Positions 5,406 through 5,960 of a stretch of DNA of 5,960 nucleotides are shown here, in pieces. Both the position numbers and the translations under genes were made by a program. This DNA comes from an uncultured Actinomyces sp. (GTDB lineage: Bacteria > Actinomycetota > Actinomycetes > Actinomycetales > Actinomycetaceae): contig CALBAF010000354.1 of NCBI GenBank assembly GCA_937926415.1, positions 1 through 5,960 on the forward strand. The letters run 5' to 3'. Position 1 is the first letter of the stretch, and each line of letters opens with the position of its first letter. Below the pieces are notes generated by a model. The model was not told where the DNA came from. It did not search any database and saw nothing but the letters and a program-made list of their open reading frames with translations.

Positions 5406-5960
5406 TTACTCGCCGAGACCGCAGGCCCGGTAGATGTTGGTCAGCATGGCCAGACGCTGCTCGAGGGATGCGTCCTTGGGGACGCATACCTTCGCGCCAA
5501 GGTACTTGGCTCCACCCTCGACGGCGGCCTGTGCGCAGCGGGCGATCTCGGCCTCGTCCATGAGCGAGGTCGGTTCGTCGGCCTGCGCGGGCAGGTGTCC
5601 GTCGATCCAGGAGTAGCCGTACTGGGTTTCCTCCGGGCCTGCGCCCGAGAAGATGATGCCGTCCAGGACACCCCGCTTGCCGGCCTCGAGCACGTGCTCG
5701 TAGGCAGTGTCCGCGCTGCGTCCCTCCACGGCGGAGCGGCCCCAGTTGAGGTGGATGCCGATGCCGGCCTCGGAGACGATGTCGATCTCGGATTCGAGGG
5801 AGAGGAAACCCTTTTCGGGGTTCTGCTCGGGGATGTACTTGTCGCAGTGCTCGATGACGAGCGTGGCCCCGCACCAGTCCCACGTGGCCACCTCGGCGAG
5901 CGAACGCGTGAAGGCGTCCGCCTGCGCCAGGCGCGTGGGAGCCGAGTGCAGCTGCACGCG
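5406..5960 (-). CDS. DUF4862-like protein, TIM-barrel type (3' part, cut by window edge)
   Basis: The last 184 residues of a protein whose start lies beyond the right edge; the stop is TAA at 5406-5408. The in-frame GTG at 5957 is unlikely to be the true start because the reading frame stays open to the edge and the sequence starts mid-fold. Counting from the edge, visible features are WDWCGATLVIEHCD (27-40), a PEKGFLSLESE segment, GIHLNWGRSAVEGR, DGIIFSGAGPEET and, near the end, KYLGAKVCVPKDASLEQR. Alternating beta strands ending in Glu, His and Asp suggest a xylose-isomerase/AP-endonuclease-like barrel, and the IEHCD...EKGFLSLE...LNWGRSA pattern recalls DUF4862, an actinobacterial family of about 300 residues without a settled function, to my knowledge. 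A role in sugar metabolism is plausible from the fold but unproven. It converges on the unknown gene at 4317 and shares the hairpin terminator region. Confidence 0.8.
   Translation of the reverse strand, partial: RVQLHSAPTRLAQADAFTRSLAEVATWDWCGATLVIEHCDKYIPEQNPEKGFLSLESEIDIVSEAGIGIHLNWGRSAVEGRSADTAYEHVLEAGKRGVLDGIIFSGAGPEETQYGYSWIDGHLPAQADEPTSLMDEAEIARCAQAAVEGGAKYLGAKVCVPKDASLEQRLAMLTNIYRACGLGE

Overview
The window reads as a chromosomal segment of a high-GC Gram-positive bacterium. The G/C-rich third codon positions, a GTG start, a likely leaderless gene, and the style of the beta-galactosidase and of a DUF4862-like protein together suggest an actinomycete, perhaps of the Actinomyces/Schaalia group. 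That placement is inference from sequence character, not from a database search.

Layout. (1) Positions 1-1726, minus strand: the N-terminal 575 codons of a GH2 beta-galactosidase (LacZ type), cut by the left window edge, with its metal-binding and catalytic motifs visible. (2) Positions 1727-1838: a compact divergent control region. It holds a predicted promoter for each direction and a 23-bp imperfect palindrome placed where a repressor could block both. (3) Positions 1839-2921, plus strand: a LacI-family regulator with a standard DNA-binding domain and a noticeably altered sugar-binding domain. (4) Positions 3024-4220, plus strand: an unrecognised 398-residue protein with an 88-residue stretch containing no charged residue, followed by a charged helical part. 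(5) Positions 4317-5249, plus strand: an unrecognised 310-residue soluble protein, faintly like DUF1444/YtpQ, with a -10-like element so close to its ATG that the mRNA is probably leaderless. (6) Positions 5250-5405: a convergent intergenic region with a perfect 17-bp hairpin and a second, nested hairpin. (7) Positions 5406-5960, minus strand: the C-terminal 184 residues of a DUF4862-like, TIM-barrel-type protein, cut by the right edge.

How the parts fit. The beta-galactosidase and the LacI-family protein form an ordinary divergent enzyme/local-repressor pair: the regulator probably represses both lacZ and itself until a galactoside-derived ligand binds. The two middle genes do not obviously belong to sugar metabolism. 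They are the least explained part of the window, and the first has the architecture of a membrane-active helical protein. No RNA genes, insertion sequences, CRISPR arrays or attachment sites were seen.
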